From Capronia americana (taxonomy: Eukaryota; Ascomycota; Eurotiomycetes; Chaetothyriales; Herpotrichiellaceae): a DNA stretch of 64,000 bases. Below, one piece after another: positions 52,226-63,376 of this stretch. The number at the start of each line of letters is the position of its first letter. Position 1 is the first letter of the stretch. Under the pieces are notes generated by a model that was given only the letters and a program-made list of their open reading frames with translations, did no database searches and was not told the DNA's origin. The stretch is taken from NCBI GenBank assembly GCA_016110215.1, contig JADWQD010000006.1, forward strand, positions 1,116,001 to 1,180,000. The letters are read 5' to 3'. The position numbers were made by a program, and so were the translations under genes.

Positions 52226-55090
52226 TCACGAACCAACTTCCCCGGTTGTCTGATGGACGTCTCTATTTTCCTTTCCAGTTGTCGTCGTCTCGTAGATCCA
52301 TGCTTGGTCCAGCCCGACCGGGAAGGCATCCGTAAACCATTGATGAGAATCATAGAATGAGGCGTCCCAATGGGGCATGTCGCCCAAATTAAACCCAGTC
52401 AGATCATCGAGTCCTTCGTCCGTGTCAGTCTGCCCCCCCTCGATGGGACCTGCCGAAAGAGAAATAGGCGCCGCGGACGGAGGCATAGGGTGGTGGTGAC
52501 CAGTCTCCTCCTGCTGAGCTCCCGGTTCCGGCGAATGCCATCGAGACACGCGCGGGAGGTTCTGAAGAAAGCCGAAATCGCGATCGAGACAGAATTTGAA
52601 CAAGGAATACGCCCAGCGTGCCGCGTTCCAGTATCGGCGCTGCTCAGTCAACACCAGCAGGCCCAGTTGGATTTTGTTGACAGCGATCCGCGTCCGGCGA
52701 GAGTCCTTCGGATTGTTCTTCACCTCCTCCAGATAGGTGATGAGGGCACTGAAGAGGGAGGTATTTCTTCAACGACACACACACACACACACAGAGGTTA
52801 GCGATGCTACCACTGACAAATCCCCTTACGAGGCCCACCAAAAACACAGCACGACTGTAAACTTACAAGAAACTGTGACCGTACTTTAAGAGGTCTGACG
52901 ATAGAAGCTCTTCATATAATGCCATCATGCGCGCCGCGCTCCTGACAATGCCTTCCCAGATTTGCTGGACGGTGACTTTATCCGTAACCTCGACGTTTTG
53001 TTCTAGCATCACCCGGTGGATCGCCCTCAGGATCAGTATGACAACACGCTGTCGGTTGAGTTCGGCAGAGATCGGCCATATTGATTGTTCCGACACGTCG
53101 TTTCCTGGGTGGAGGAGCCGAAATGCACGCTCGGAGGCAAGGTCGGACTGTTCCAAGCGGCCCTTCACAGAGAGGAGACGTGGTAAGAGATCATCCTCCT
53201 GTTTCCGATGTGCGTTGCGCAATTTGAAAACCTCGGACACTATTGTTTGTTAGCGGGACCACATGCGGGAGTAGCTTATCGACGTGGAAGTCGGGTATGG
53301 ACGGACGTTGCATGGTTTGAAAGAAAGCAGAGGGAAAGAAAGCCGCGAACAGATAACGTACTGATCTTTGAGAGCGTAATGAGATCAATCATAAAAGCCG
53401 AGTGGATATTGTTGAAGAAGTAAAAGTCGACTGCACAGTCATCAGTCCCTTCTTCATCTCCTTCACACTGGCTTTCGTAAAAGTCGGTCTCGGAGAGTGC
53501 TTCAACGTCGACATCGTCGAGGTTGATCACGGGTGGCCGAGCAAGACCCATGGCTACGTTTTGATCGCGTATCTTTGGGGGACCCCTGTTAGTAGTAGAC
53601 AGAGGTGACGGAGCCTGACAATGTAACTTACAAAAAGAGTCCAAAAGATTCTTCGCCACAGACTCCGACGCTGACAGGACGGCGTGGACGTGGAAGAAAT
53701 CGCTTTATGAAGGCCCATGGTGAAAGCAAGGTTGCAGGCGCACGTGGTCCAGAACCGGATGTCTTTCTCCTCGCTATAGTCTGTCCACCATGGGCTCATG
53801 AAAATGAGGGACTGAAGAAGGACGAGCTGGTCCTTCTCGCAGTTCAACGAATAAAGCAAAGCGGCCCGGCTGTGGAAATACATTTGTGCAACCGACCTCT
53901 TCTTGAACCCTGCCTTCTGAAGCGTACACTCGGGAGTGTACTGACAAGCCGCAAAGAAGATCGAGTGCATAAGCAAGGGCGAGAGGACGGTCCCACGGCG
54001 GAAGCTCGAATAAATCTCCCGTAGCTGCATCCTGTCCACGACTGGATATGCTGGCAAAAAGTGGCGCACGAAAGCAGCCATCAGGATGTCACAGACATCC
54101 AACGGTGGGAATGTCAAAACGTGCTTAATGTTGCAGGCATATGCGACATCCTCTGCTGGCAAGTGGGAGAAAGGACTGTTGCTTGACGGCTGCAATTGAC
54201 GACCGTACCAGTCTGCAGAAGGCGGCCGCGGGGACAAAATCGTGACCTGCGTCATTGTCCCGTCGCCAGTGTCTGCAGCTCTGCCATCTTGGCCTTGATG
54301 GATAAATGCATTGAACGAGCGATGACCCGTCATGTGAGGCAAGACAGAGTTTGCGAGTGTGTCGTCTGTATAGACGATGCGCTTATTACTGCTGGACCTC
54401 GCCACAGAGCCGGAGCGCCTTGCTGGCCGTTGAATTGTCTGGGTCGAAGGGCTTGACACATCTAGGGCGTCGACAAAATCCAGCGGACTCGTCCATACTT
54501 TGTCCACGGTTCGGAGCTCGTCAGCTTCAGACGAAGCCGGCAGTGGGCGACCACTCTCAAGCGTCGAGGGTGACCTTGACGTGTCTCGTCTGCCTGCCAC
54601 ACGTAGCAGCGAGCCCAAGGGAGCAGCCCGATGGGACATTGATTCCCCACGCGGTGAACGTGTCTCTGATCTCGGTGGTGGGTAAGAAGAAGCGGCGGCG
54701 ACATGACCATTCTTGGACGAGGCATGTTGCTCGTCCGATCGTATGTCGATAGGGACGTCGCCACTACCCGGCGGAAATTCCGGTTGTATGTCGTCGACTT
54801 TGCGCTTTCTGGATCGTCTGCAGACTGCTGGTCAGCAAGCGTTCAACCATGAGAGATCCGCGCGGAGAGCATATTCACCCGGCAGGTACATTTTCCACGA
54901 CACATTCGGTTCCGAGGGATGTGCAGTAGGAACATGGTCCTGAATCGGACTTCAAAGTCGCGTCACACCGAATTTTCCTAGCATGGCACGTTTTACACGC
55001 TTTCGAAGCACGTTTTCTCGGTTGGACGGGCATATGCGTCAAATCACCCAACTGGCTCGCTTGAGGCGGGCTGGGAATGGGGATCGCCAT
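52226..55090 (-). CDS. Zn2Cys6 transcription factor, Ctf1-like
   Basis: A large regulator starting at the ATG at 55090. The basic head (VQPRKRASKAC) leads into the zinc cluster: CKTCHARKIRCD, then CSYCTSLGTEC. The first intron follows the cluster (joining VENVPAG to RSRKRKVDD). A long Ser/Arg-rich linker comes next, then the fungal-specific TF domain with DILMAAFVRHFLPAYPVVDR, HSIFFAACQYTPE and LLQSLIFMSPWWTD. This last block resembles regulators of the cutinase factor Ctf1 / fatty-acid-utilisation group. An intron near 52724-52866 carries a (CA)n run. The gene sits in the middle of the monooxygenase/transporter cluster, with its promoter shared with the sugar-porter gene, and is the natural cluster regulator. 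Confidence 0.87.
52775..52793. repeat. (CA)n microsatellite inside an intron
   Basis: About nine CA units lie in an intron of the Zn2Cys6 gene, close to its acceptor on the minus strand, where they read as GT repeats. Confidence 0.9.
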
Positions 55091-55329
55091 TCGGCCGGCA
55101 GCAGACTGGGGTGCAAGGGTAGTTTGGGACGGTTCGATGTCGAGGACGTCAGAAGAACGCGAGACTCCTCGGCCACAACTCGAGCACAGGGAGATGCTTG
55201 CGCTCCCCCGATCGACCCAAGACCTGCCCAGGCCCGCTGGACTTGCAGAGAATGGTGGAGCCGAGGTTAGAGATTGCGGAGTACCGAGTACGGAGTCTAG
55301 AACGTACTAGCGCCTGAGGACGGAATCTG

Positions 55330-55570
55330 GGGCTATTATTCCGTATAAACGCTATAATTGGTCAGATTTACTAGCGCCCTCGGTATACTTGCTATATACA
55401 ACTTGTTCGTCTGTATAATTATCTAAAGGCTATTATCTCCTATTCTTTAGATATTAATAAATATCTCTATAGAATTAGTTAAATATTTAATATTTTTAAT
55501 ATTTTTAAAATATATGATTAGTATTAGCCTTAATCTATCCGCTGTTAAATTTAAGCTATTAAAATAAGGT
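55330..55570. other. AT-rich island, possible remnant of a degraded repeat
   Basis: This 240-bp block is made mostly of A and T (TTAAATATTTAATATTTTT and similar) within otherwise GC-balanced DNA. In Pezizomycotina such islands often result from repeat-induced point mutation of transposon copies. I find no terminal repeats or target-site duplication, so the origin is inference. Confidence 0.45.
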
Positions 55571-56108
55571 TAGTGGGCACGTGGGGCGGCATTACGCTAA
55601 TTCCAACAATCCGGGGTGCGGAGAGGAGACAACCCCAGACGATGTTATTGCATCTGACTCGAGGAAGTCAGACCTTCAAGCTGGGTTGCAGGAACATGGT
55701 CCATGCCTATAGCCGACCGCTTCTCTCCACAGGATGGCTTTTGCGCACTCTCCTATGCGGCTAATTGATTCAGATGGCATCCACCGATGCTTGGAATAGA
55801 CTCCGGGACAGATCAGCATATCCTTTATCAGGCGATGACTCGATTGCCATGACTCATGATGGCAATCGACCGAATCGGCTACAGTAACTGGTATTCCCCT
55901 CACACTATGTGAAAAGCCATGTTCTCGACGTGCAAAGGATTCGATGGCTTGACCGCGTGGTCAAAACTCCCTCGGTGCGTCTCTCATGAGGGGAAGCTTT
56001 CGACTAAAGACGAGGTGAGAAGAAGAGCCAACCACTTGGAGGTACAAAGCGAGCTTCACGCTTGCATTCCGCCCTGCCCCTGCATAAATGGATTCCAAAA
56101 CAGGATAA

Positions 56109-56114
56109 CCGCGG
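56109..56114. promoter_or_regulatory. CCGCGG everted CGG repeat upstream of the sugar-porter gene
   Basis: A single copy 180 bp before the start codon. It is one of five in the promoter regions of this cluster. Confidence 0.4.
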
Positions 56115-56293
56115 TAGGTGTTCGGATGGGAGAAGGCCTCGACCTAGGTTTCAATGTGCCGTGTTCAACACGAAGGGAAGAGACTACAAAGATATGTACC
56201 TGGCTTCCTTCTTCTCCAAAGTCCGCATTCCTCTTCGCCAGTCTTCATTTGTTGCCTGCGCTCCTTTACTGATCACGAGCAACTTTGCCCATC

Positions 56294-58402
56294 ATGGCTT
56301 TCGGCAATGAAAGACATTGGAACGGATGGAACTTCTTCATCTGCTTCATGGTCTCTCTGGGACAGATTGCGTTTGGCTATCCAGCCAGTATCATCGGCGT
56401 GACCCTCGCGCAGCCATCGTTTCTGGTGTATATGGGTCTGCTCGATATCACGCAAGATCCTCCAGCTATGACTCCAGGTAGAGATTCAGACGAGGAACGA
56501 TCTTGACGGCCGGCTAACAAGAACCAGGAGCTGATGGCCTCATCGGCGCAATGTCTGGGGTATGTGGAACCTTTCTGCTCTCACCCAACAGGCTTCATGC
56601 CTATTCATCCTGGCTACACAGTTTCAGCTAGATGTTCGCATCCCTCTTGCTCACAACAACCGCAGGTCTTCCAAGCGGGGGCAGCCATCAATGTCTTCAT
56701 CGCAGGATATGTGGCCGACAAGTGGGGAAGAAAGGCTGCTTTCCATTACTGTGGTCTTCTCTCCATCTTCGGAGGCGCAATGCTTTGCGGTAGCCGAAAT
56801 GTTGCCATGTTCATTGTCGCTCGCTTCTTTGCAGGAGCTGGAAGCTGGGGTTATTTGGCCGTTAGTATGTTGAGATTTGATGCGGGAACTTCACAGTCCT
56901 TTGCTGACCAGAGCAGCGCCTTACTATTCCGCCGAGTTGGCCCCTCCTGGCCTCCGTGGTCTTATGGTAGGGATGAATGGTGTCAACATTGCCTTGGGTT
57001 ATGGCCTGGCTTCCTACATGTGAGTCTCATCCTCTTTTCGACCCCCTCCATCAGTATCTGTTGCTAATGCGCATCAAGGGGTCTCGCCTTCTACTATGTG
57101 GATGACCCACAAACCCAATGGCGTGCACCTTTGGGCATCGCGCTCATTTGGCCCGTTATGGTGGTTGGCGTCTGCTTCATTATCCCCGAGTCGCCTCGAT
57201 TCCTTCTTATGAAAGGAAGAATCGACGAGGCAAGGGAAGTGGTGTTCAAACTCCACTCGTCCAAAAACGACCCCGACCAAGAGTTTGCCCGCGGCGAATT
57301 CTATCAGATGTCCAAGCAGGCCGAGTTGGACAGAACCATGGAGCCGGGTTGGGTAAATGCCCCCGTCTGTGATATGCGAGCTTTCCTAACTCTGTACAGC
57401 TCGAAATGTTCCGTCGTCCCAGCTACCGCAAGCGTACCTTTATGGCCATGGGATTTGCCTTTATTGGACAATCAACAGGTTTGCTAATTCTCTCTTCTTT
57501 ATAAGAGTTCATCTAACGAACTCCTAGGTGTTCTCGTCCTTAACAACTATGGTATGGCCACATTTTCCGTTTCCTGAACCACTCCTTACAAATGCCATAG
57601 GTCCTACCATTTACGCGGCGCTCGGCTATGATACCCTGTATCAATTGATTTTCCAGTGTGGCTGGATCTCTGTCGGAATCATCGGCAATCTTATTGGGGC
57701 CTTGATCATGGATTGGACTGGTCGCAAACCACTCCTCATCCTCGGAGTGTCTGGCTGCTGTGTCGCGCTCATCCTGGAGGCTGCCATGGTTAGCTCCTTT
57801 GCCGAGGCGGCCACAAACAAGGCCGGCTTGCGAATGGGCGTGGCAGCCGCCTATCTGTTCTTGTTGGTCTACAGCATCGGCATCGACGTCGCAGGTGTCG
57901 TCTTCTACTCGGAGCTCTTCCCGAATCATCTCAGAGCCAAAGGTTTGGCTTTGAGCATCGGTGTGATCGCCTTGACGGATTTGGTGTACCTGCAAGTTGC
58001 AGCGACGGTAAGGGATCCTCCCTCTCTCGACCCGTTCCCGATCAAACCTAACTTGAACAGGCCTTTTCCCACATTGGATGGAAATTCTATCTGGTCTTCA
58101 TCATCATATCCGGCCTTGGGACCATCGTTGTTTGGTGGTTCCTACCCGAGACGAAAAACATTCCCTTGGAGGAGATGGCGAAACTCTTTGGAGATGAGGT
58201 TGCCGTCTATGCCGAAGACTTGCACGTCGACCATCGCACACATGAATTGATTGTCGACGAACATGGTAGCCACGTGCATAGGGTCGCAACTGAGGCCAAT
58301 GGACCAGGACGACGTTCGGAAGAGCCAGACTTGGAAAAGCGCGTAGCTGGTCATGAGCCGTCAGTGGAACATGTTGACAGTGTTGGGAGTCCGAAGCATT
58401 AA
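56294..58402 (+). CDS. MFS transporter, sugar-porter family
   Basis: A 12-helix carrier starting at the ATG at 56294 (MAFGNERHWNGW), from about nine exons. Exon 1 is 56294-56477 and exon 2 is a 32-nt exon at 56528-56559. Sugar-porter signatures are present: VADKWGRKAAFHYCG (helix 2-3), YYSAELAPPGLRGLMVGMNG (the PETPK-like loop after helix 4), IIPESPRFLLMKGR (helix 6), DWTGRKPLLILG (helix 8-9) and LPETKNIPLEEM after helix 12. The cytosolic tail is long and charged. This family takes up sugars, but members in catabolic clusters also carry quinate, lactose or other small molecules. In this setting the substrate need not be a sugar. The gene is divergent from the cluster regulator. Confidence 0.92.
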
Positions 58403-58566
58403 GAAAGGGTTCAAGATAGCAGGATCTCGAAAGACAGGGCGTGAGTCCCTGGTGTCGAACGGTAGGCAAGGGTCATCGGATCGGTCCTCTTCATAGCTCG
58501 CCCTAAAGAGTCCATGTTAGAGGCAATTGAAAAGGCATCACTCGAAGCCCAGCGGGAAACCAAATG

Positions 58567-58570
<4 letters not shown>

Positions 58571-58620
<50 letters not shown>
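58571..58620. repeat. (GA)25 microsatellite
   Basis: Twenty-five perfect GA units lie about 170 bp after the sugar-porter stop. Its length makes it a likely polymorphic marker. Confidence 0.98.
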
Positions 58621-58625
<5 letters not shown>

Positions 58626-59158
58626 GTGATTCGGTTTCTCGGCACCTCTGCTGTTGATACGAAATAATTCATCCTATTTCTGTCGGGGGAGCGCCATGCT
58701 CCTTGTGTTCCGAGGTCAGTCCACCAAGCCTGACACTAGGCAACAGGGGGCTTTCCCGTCGCTTTTCATTCCCAATATTGTTCTAGGAAGCTGACCGCGA
58801 CACTCCTACAGAAAGTATTTCTGTGGGTCGCCAAGAGAGAGAGTCGTTAAGACACTTTCGTGACCGGGTTAGCCCGGAGTAGTAAGTCCTAGCGAGTCAG
58901 ACACGCTTCGAGACATCTCGGTACAGTAGGGCAAGCTCTTACAGACTCGTGGTCCTCTTCCGGCTCTGACTCTTGTTCTCTCGCCAGCTATCATCATCCT
59001 CGTAGCACCCGGATAGATCGGAATGGATCCATCAGCTTCGCTAGGGAACTAATCTCGCGACCTCATGAAGCAGAACTTCCGTCAGGCACAAAGACGCAGT
59101 CGTTCCGTCTCCCGTGATCTCGGTCACTTCGGGGAACTTGAGATCTGCGTCGTGCACT

Positions 59159-59166
59159 TCCGCGGA
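59159..59166. promoter_or_regulatory. TCCGCGGA palindrome upstream of the MCT-like gene
   Basis: A perfect match to the pleiotropic drug response element TCCGCGGA known from yeast Pdr1/Pdr3, about 430 bp before the chosen start. It carries the CCGCGG core common to this cluster. Confidence 0.45.
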
Positions 59167-59595
59167 ATATTAATACTAGCGTCGCCTTTAGGTCTTCTTC
59201 GATCCAAAACCCTCGTTACACTATGGGCTGGGATGAATCCACTCCCCCAGCCTGTCTTCTCAGATCATAATACACGGGTCACGAGTGCGCCTTTGCCGCC
59301 CGTGTGTTAGCTGAGGCTTGCGAGCAGGAGCCCCCCGCCAAGCCTGCCAGCCAGCTGTGGTGAACATCCTGAAGTGGAACATGTGGATATACTGCTGCGC
59401 AACTCCCTCCGTGTATCTTGTGTCGAAATGAGTCAAGTGCCCCAGATGCTGTAAGTCGCTGTTGCTCCCGAACTGACCAATAGGGCGCTGGAAGTGCGAG
59501 TCCTCACTTCCCGCGAGGTTATAAGAGCCGTCGCTATGGCATTGATGCTTTCGGCCTCCGTCGAGCTTTTCATCCATCAGCTGCGTCGGCTGGTC

Positions 59596-61256
59596 ATGTC
59601 TTTGCATACGAGCGATTCGAACTTCCAAAGGTCGTGTTATGATGACAGTATCTTGAGCATGCCGGCGAGGGAAGAGGACTATAATGAGAACGACGAATCT
59701 CTTGCGACCGAAGCAGTTCCAGTATGGAGAATGTCAAAGGTTGAGGGCGATGAACCTCATTCTGCCGAGAACGAAAGTTCCCCCGACGGAGGCTATGGCT
59801 GGGTCTGTGTGGTCTGCATGTTCTTCATCAGCGCAAATACCTGGGGGGTCAATGGCGTCAGTACCATCTCTTCCCTTGGGTCCGCCTTGTCACGTCTGCT
59901 CACGACCTCCAGGCTTTTGGGGTCTACCTCGCCCACTATTTTCTTGTAGACGCCTTCCCTGGAACGTCGGAAACATCGTATGCTTTCATCGGAGGTCTCG
60001 CCATGTCACAAGTCACGTTCATTGCCCCTTTGGTCACATTCGTGGGCAGGAAGTTTGGTACCCGCCTGACACTGGCAATCGGAATCATCCTCGAATCGGC
60101 TGCCCTTGTGGCATCCAGTTTCGCAACGCGGACCTGGCACCTCTTCCTCGCTCAGGGTGTCTGCTTTGGATGGGGCTGCAGCTTTCTGTATGTGGGGTCC
60201 GTGGGAATCGTGCCACAGTGGTTCAACAGGAGACGCTCGTTCGCAACCGCGATCGCTGCGGCGGGTTCTGGCGTCGGCGGCCTCGCATACAGCCTGGGAA
60301 CTGAAGCGATGATCCAGGACCTGGGCCTCGCCTGGGCTTTCCGCATCACGGCAATACTGTCATGTGTCATGAACGTTGCCTGCACAATTCTCATGCGCGA
60401 CAGAAACAAACATGTCATGCCCAACCAAAAGGCATTCGACGTGCAATTGTTCAAGCGATATGAGTTTCTGCTCGTCCTCACATGGGCTTATCTGAGTACG
60501 CTTGGCTTCACGCTCATCCTCTTCACCCTGCCAGACAACGCCCTGCAGATTGGCCTGACTGTGCATCAAGGTGCAATAGCGGGCGCGCTTGTCAATTTGG
60601 GCATGGTTGTCGGTCGACCAGTCGTTGGATATTTCAGCGACAACATGGGAAGAATCAATATGGTGACAGCGGCGACACTCCTATGCTCGTTGTTCTCACT
60701 CGGCATTTGGACGTCAGCAACCTCGTACTCTGTGCTGCTCGTCTATGCCTTCTTTGGCGGCACTGTCTGCGGCACCTTTTGGGCGGTTGGTTACCCCATT
60801 TCCCCAGGGTGAAGAGGGACTTAGTTACCTTGCTGACATCTTTGGCAGATGCTCGCGCCGTTGCTCGCGGATGTGATGGGCATTCAGTCTCTCCCTGCTG
60901 CCTTGTCGATCGTTTGGTTCACCATCGTGCTTCCCACCACTTGTGAGCGTTCCCAAATTGGTCCTCTTGCTTTCGTTGCTCTAATATCTTGCCAACTAGT
61001 TGGCGAGCCGATAGCACTGAAACTTCGCCGAACAGAAACCCCAAAGTACCTTCCAGTTCAGCTCTTCACGGGATTTGTGTTCTTGGCCTCCGCGATTTGT
61101 ATGTTATTCCTGCGGTTGTGGGCAGTGACAAACAAGAGCAAGGGATCGGAGGCGAAGCAAATCGATCCCTATAGGCGAGCCAAGCATGTGCGTACAAGAT
61201 GGACAACGGTGCAGCTCGAGAACGTTCAGCGAGCGTTCCAGTTAACCAGGATCTGA
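59596..61256 (+). CDS. MFS transporter, monocarboxylate-permease-like (MCT) family
   Basis: A protein of 494 residues from exons 59596-59856, 59913-60785, 60849-60942 and 61000-61256. The acidic head leads to the family signature DGGYGWVCVVCMFFISANTWG at helix 1, followed after an intron by FGVYLAHYF. Further MCT features are VPQWFNRRRSFATAIAAAGSGVGGLAYS (helix 4-5 region) and GRPVVGYFSDNMGR (helix 8-9 loop). The tail is basic. Starts at 59659 or 59731 are also possible, since the head varies in this family. Members carry lactate-like acids, riboflavin or other organic acids. In this cluster it could export or import an acid formed by the hydrolases. Confidence 0.9.
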
Positions 61257-61928
61257 TCGTTGACATACGGTTGTCCCTGCATGGTAGGAGCCACTGTACC
61301 TTGAGGAAGAGACAAGATCTGGTCAACCAATTGGCTTCTGGGTAAGGAAGTATCGAGCCCATTGAGACAGCATCGGTGTTCTAACAATACCAGGAACTCC
61401 GCTGGCAGTCTCTTGAAACCGTTGTATTCGGTAGTCGCATTTCAATAGCACGGAAATCTGGATGTACTGGACAAGTGCTCCACTCGGGAATGGTGTGACG
61501 ACTTGCATTCTCCCTTCCAAATTCGCAGAAGCTACCAGAGTCGGTCTGATTTAGTTTACGGGCTGCACCATGGTACCCTTACAGGAAGGAGGATTCGGCT
61601 CTCCAAGACATCTGGGATGGCGTCTTTTCATCCTCTAGGCAAGTTTGATGGGCAGCGTGAGTCTGTGACTCTTTTTAGCGCTTCCTTGACCGGTCTGCAA
61701 GCGAGAATTGTCCCGGGCGGTAGTACAAAGACATGCAGCAACAGGAATCAGGATCACCCGGGCTTTTTGGTAGGAGATGATAGATCCGTAGTTGGTGTAA
61801 GTGGTAACTAAGAAGTGGTTGAAGCATTAGATCCCATAGCGTATTCCCATGCGTCCTTCAAGCGTGGAAGAGAGCGCCGGTTGCCCCCAGATTGACCTTC
61901 GAGCGCTCATTCGCGCATATCTATCCGT
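61257..61928. other. Intergenic region between convergent genes
   Basis: It should hold the 3' UTRs of the MCT-like gene and of the second hydrolase gene. It has no CCGCGG site, as expected for a gap without promoters. No gene is visible. Confidence 0.5.
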
Positions 61929-62974
61929 CTAGAAGTGCTTTTCGACAAATTCCAATACCGCCGCGTTGACCTCGTTCGGATGAGTCGCACTAAGGTAGTG
62001 GGCTCCTTCGGGCACCACCATCAAGTCTGCCGCTTTCGCATTGGTAAACATCTTGATTTCCTCCTCGGCATTTCGAACGGAGAACGCAGCATCATCGGAC
62101 CCCTGGGCACGATTCAGTTAGTCACCAAGCGTGATGGATGATGGCAAAGTACAGTTTTTCGCTTACGTGTAGCCACAATACCGGACACTTGATATCTGGG
62201 AGTCGTCCGTGCAGCCCATCACGCTCGCCCAGGTTGATCCAGCACATTCGGCAGCGTCTTCGGCCATCGTCACCAGAATAATTGACCCTGAGCTCGTTCG
62301 TCCAGAACAATTCTGTCTCGGGCGTGGCAAACTTCCCGAATCCAACTTTCATCATCAGTTTGGCATAGCTGTCGTCAAGACGAAAATCCGGCGTGGGCTC
62401 ATTCGTGGTCATGGCGTCCCGGCTGGCAGCACATTGCGTGAGTCCGTCCCAGTTTCCTAAAGCCAGAGACCTCGGAGACTCATAGTCCATAGATGTCCCG
62501 AGGGGAATGATACCTTGGATCTGTGCACAGCTGAATCAGTACGGAGTGTCAAATGGCCCTAACTCATTATCCTAATCGCATGAGTAACAAACCAGGGGCA
62601 ATCTCGCATACTTTTTCGGGTGCTAACAATGCCATGCGGGCGACAATCCATCCGCCTTGACTGGTGCCCAGGGCGAACGCGCTTTTAATCCCCAACGCGT
62701 CCATTACTTGCAAATTCATAATGGCCGTGTCCCAGTAGGTGAATTGCTCGCTCTTGGCGCGGGTTTGGCCATGTCCAAGCGGCTCGATGGCGAGCAGGTT
62801 CATCTTGTCGTTCAATTTTCGATCATCAAACTGTAGTCGATAGAGGTCAGACGAAGTGGTCATGGAATTGACGAGGACCAGCGTCGGCTTTGCCGCCCGG
62901 AAGGGAAATGGCATCTGGTAGGCAGCATCGATGCCACCCAGGTGAGGGACGTGGACGATTTTGGTGTTGGGCAT
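61929..62974 (-). CDS. Alpha/beta hydrolase (second hydrolase of the cluster)
   Basis: A soluble enzyme from three exons, starting at the ATG at 62974 and ending with a TAG at 61929-61931. The order is LVLVNSMTTSSDLYRLQF, LLAIEPLGHGQTRAK, MDALGIKSAFALGTSQGGWIVARMA (nucleophile Ser in GTSQGG), a lid-like region with WDGLTQCAASRDA, then CPVLWLH joined across an intron to GSDDAAFSVRNAEEEI (acid), and PEGAHYLSATHPNEV (histidine). This is the ordinary alpha/beta hydrolase 1 layout. It differs from the HSL-type esterase in family and gene structure. Carbon-carbon bond hydrolases and lactonases of catabolic pathways have this fold, but the substrate cannot be told. Confidence 0.9.
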
Positions 62975-63376
62975 GATGGGCTTCGACGAGGTTCAATCTC
63001 GAGTTGTCAGGCCGAACGGACGCGGGTAGGATGCAGACCGAGAAAGGTTTTTCAATCACACTTTATACTCTACTTGCACTCACAGCGAAATAGCTTGTTT
63101 CGTCGCATACTCGCGTATTAGAAATACATTGAAAGACAGCCGAGGGTGTCGAAAATGCCAGGTAATCTATTCTCCCCTATCACTAGCACTGCTTGGCCAA
63201 TGCCGCGGTCCACATTTGACTTGACAGGCGCTTATTCATATATATCTTGGCTACGTTGGAGTCTGTCGGGAGAAAAGGTACATATGTAGAGGAAGAAGTA
63301 GGGATTGAGAGGTGTTGTCGCTTTGTGTTCACAGACTACTTCTAACTTCAACGTCCGAGGATGTACAGGACATTGC
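62975..63376. promoter_or_regulatory. Upstream region of the second hydrolase gene with one CCGCGG site
   Basis: CCGCGG lies at 63203-63208, 229 bp before the hydrolase start. The gap also holds the 3' UTR of the SDR gene. I see no gene in it. Confidence 0.4.

Larger units (their letters stand above)
55091..56293. other. Divergent promoter region with an AT-rich island and one CCGCGG site
   Basis: The region between the regulator and sugar-porter starts. It contains an AT-rich island (55330-55570) and CCGCGG at 56109-56114, 180 bp upstream of the sugar-porter start. It also has a TACGGAGTA-like cluster near 55276-55296. No gene is supported. Confidence 0.55.
58403..59595. other. Intergenic region with (GA)n and a PDRE-like site
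   Basis: It lies between two tandem carrier genes. A 50-bp (GA)25 array (58571-58620) and TCCGCGGA (59159-59166) are listed separately. No gene is evident. Confidence 0.5.
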
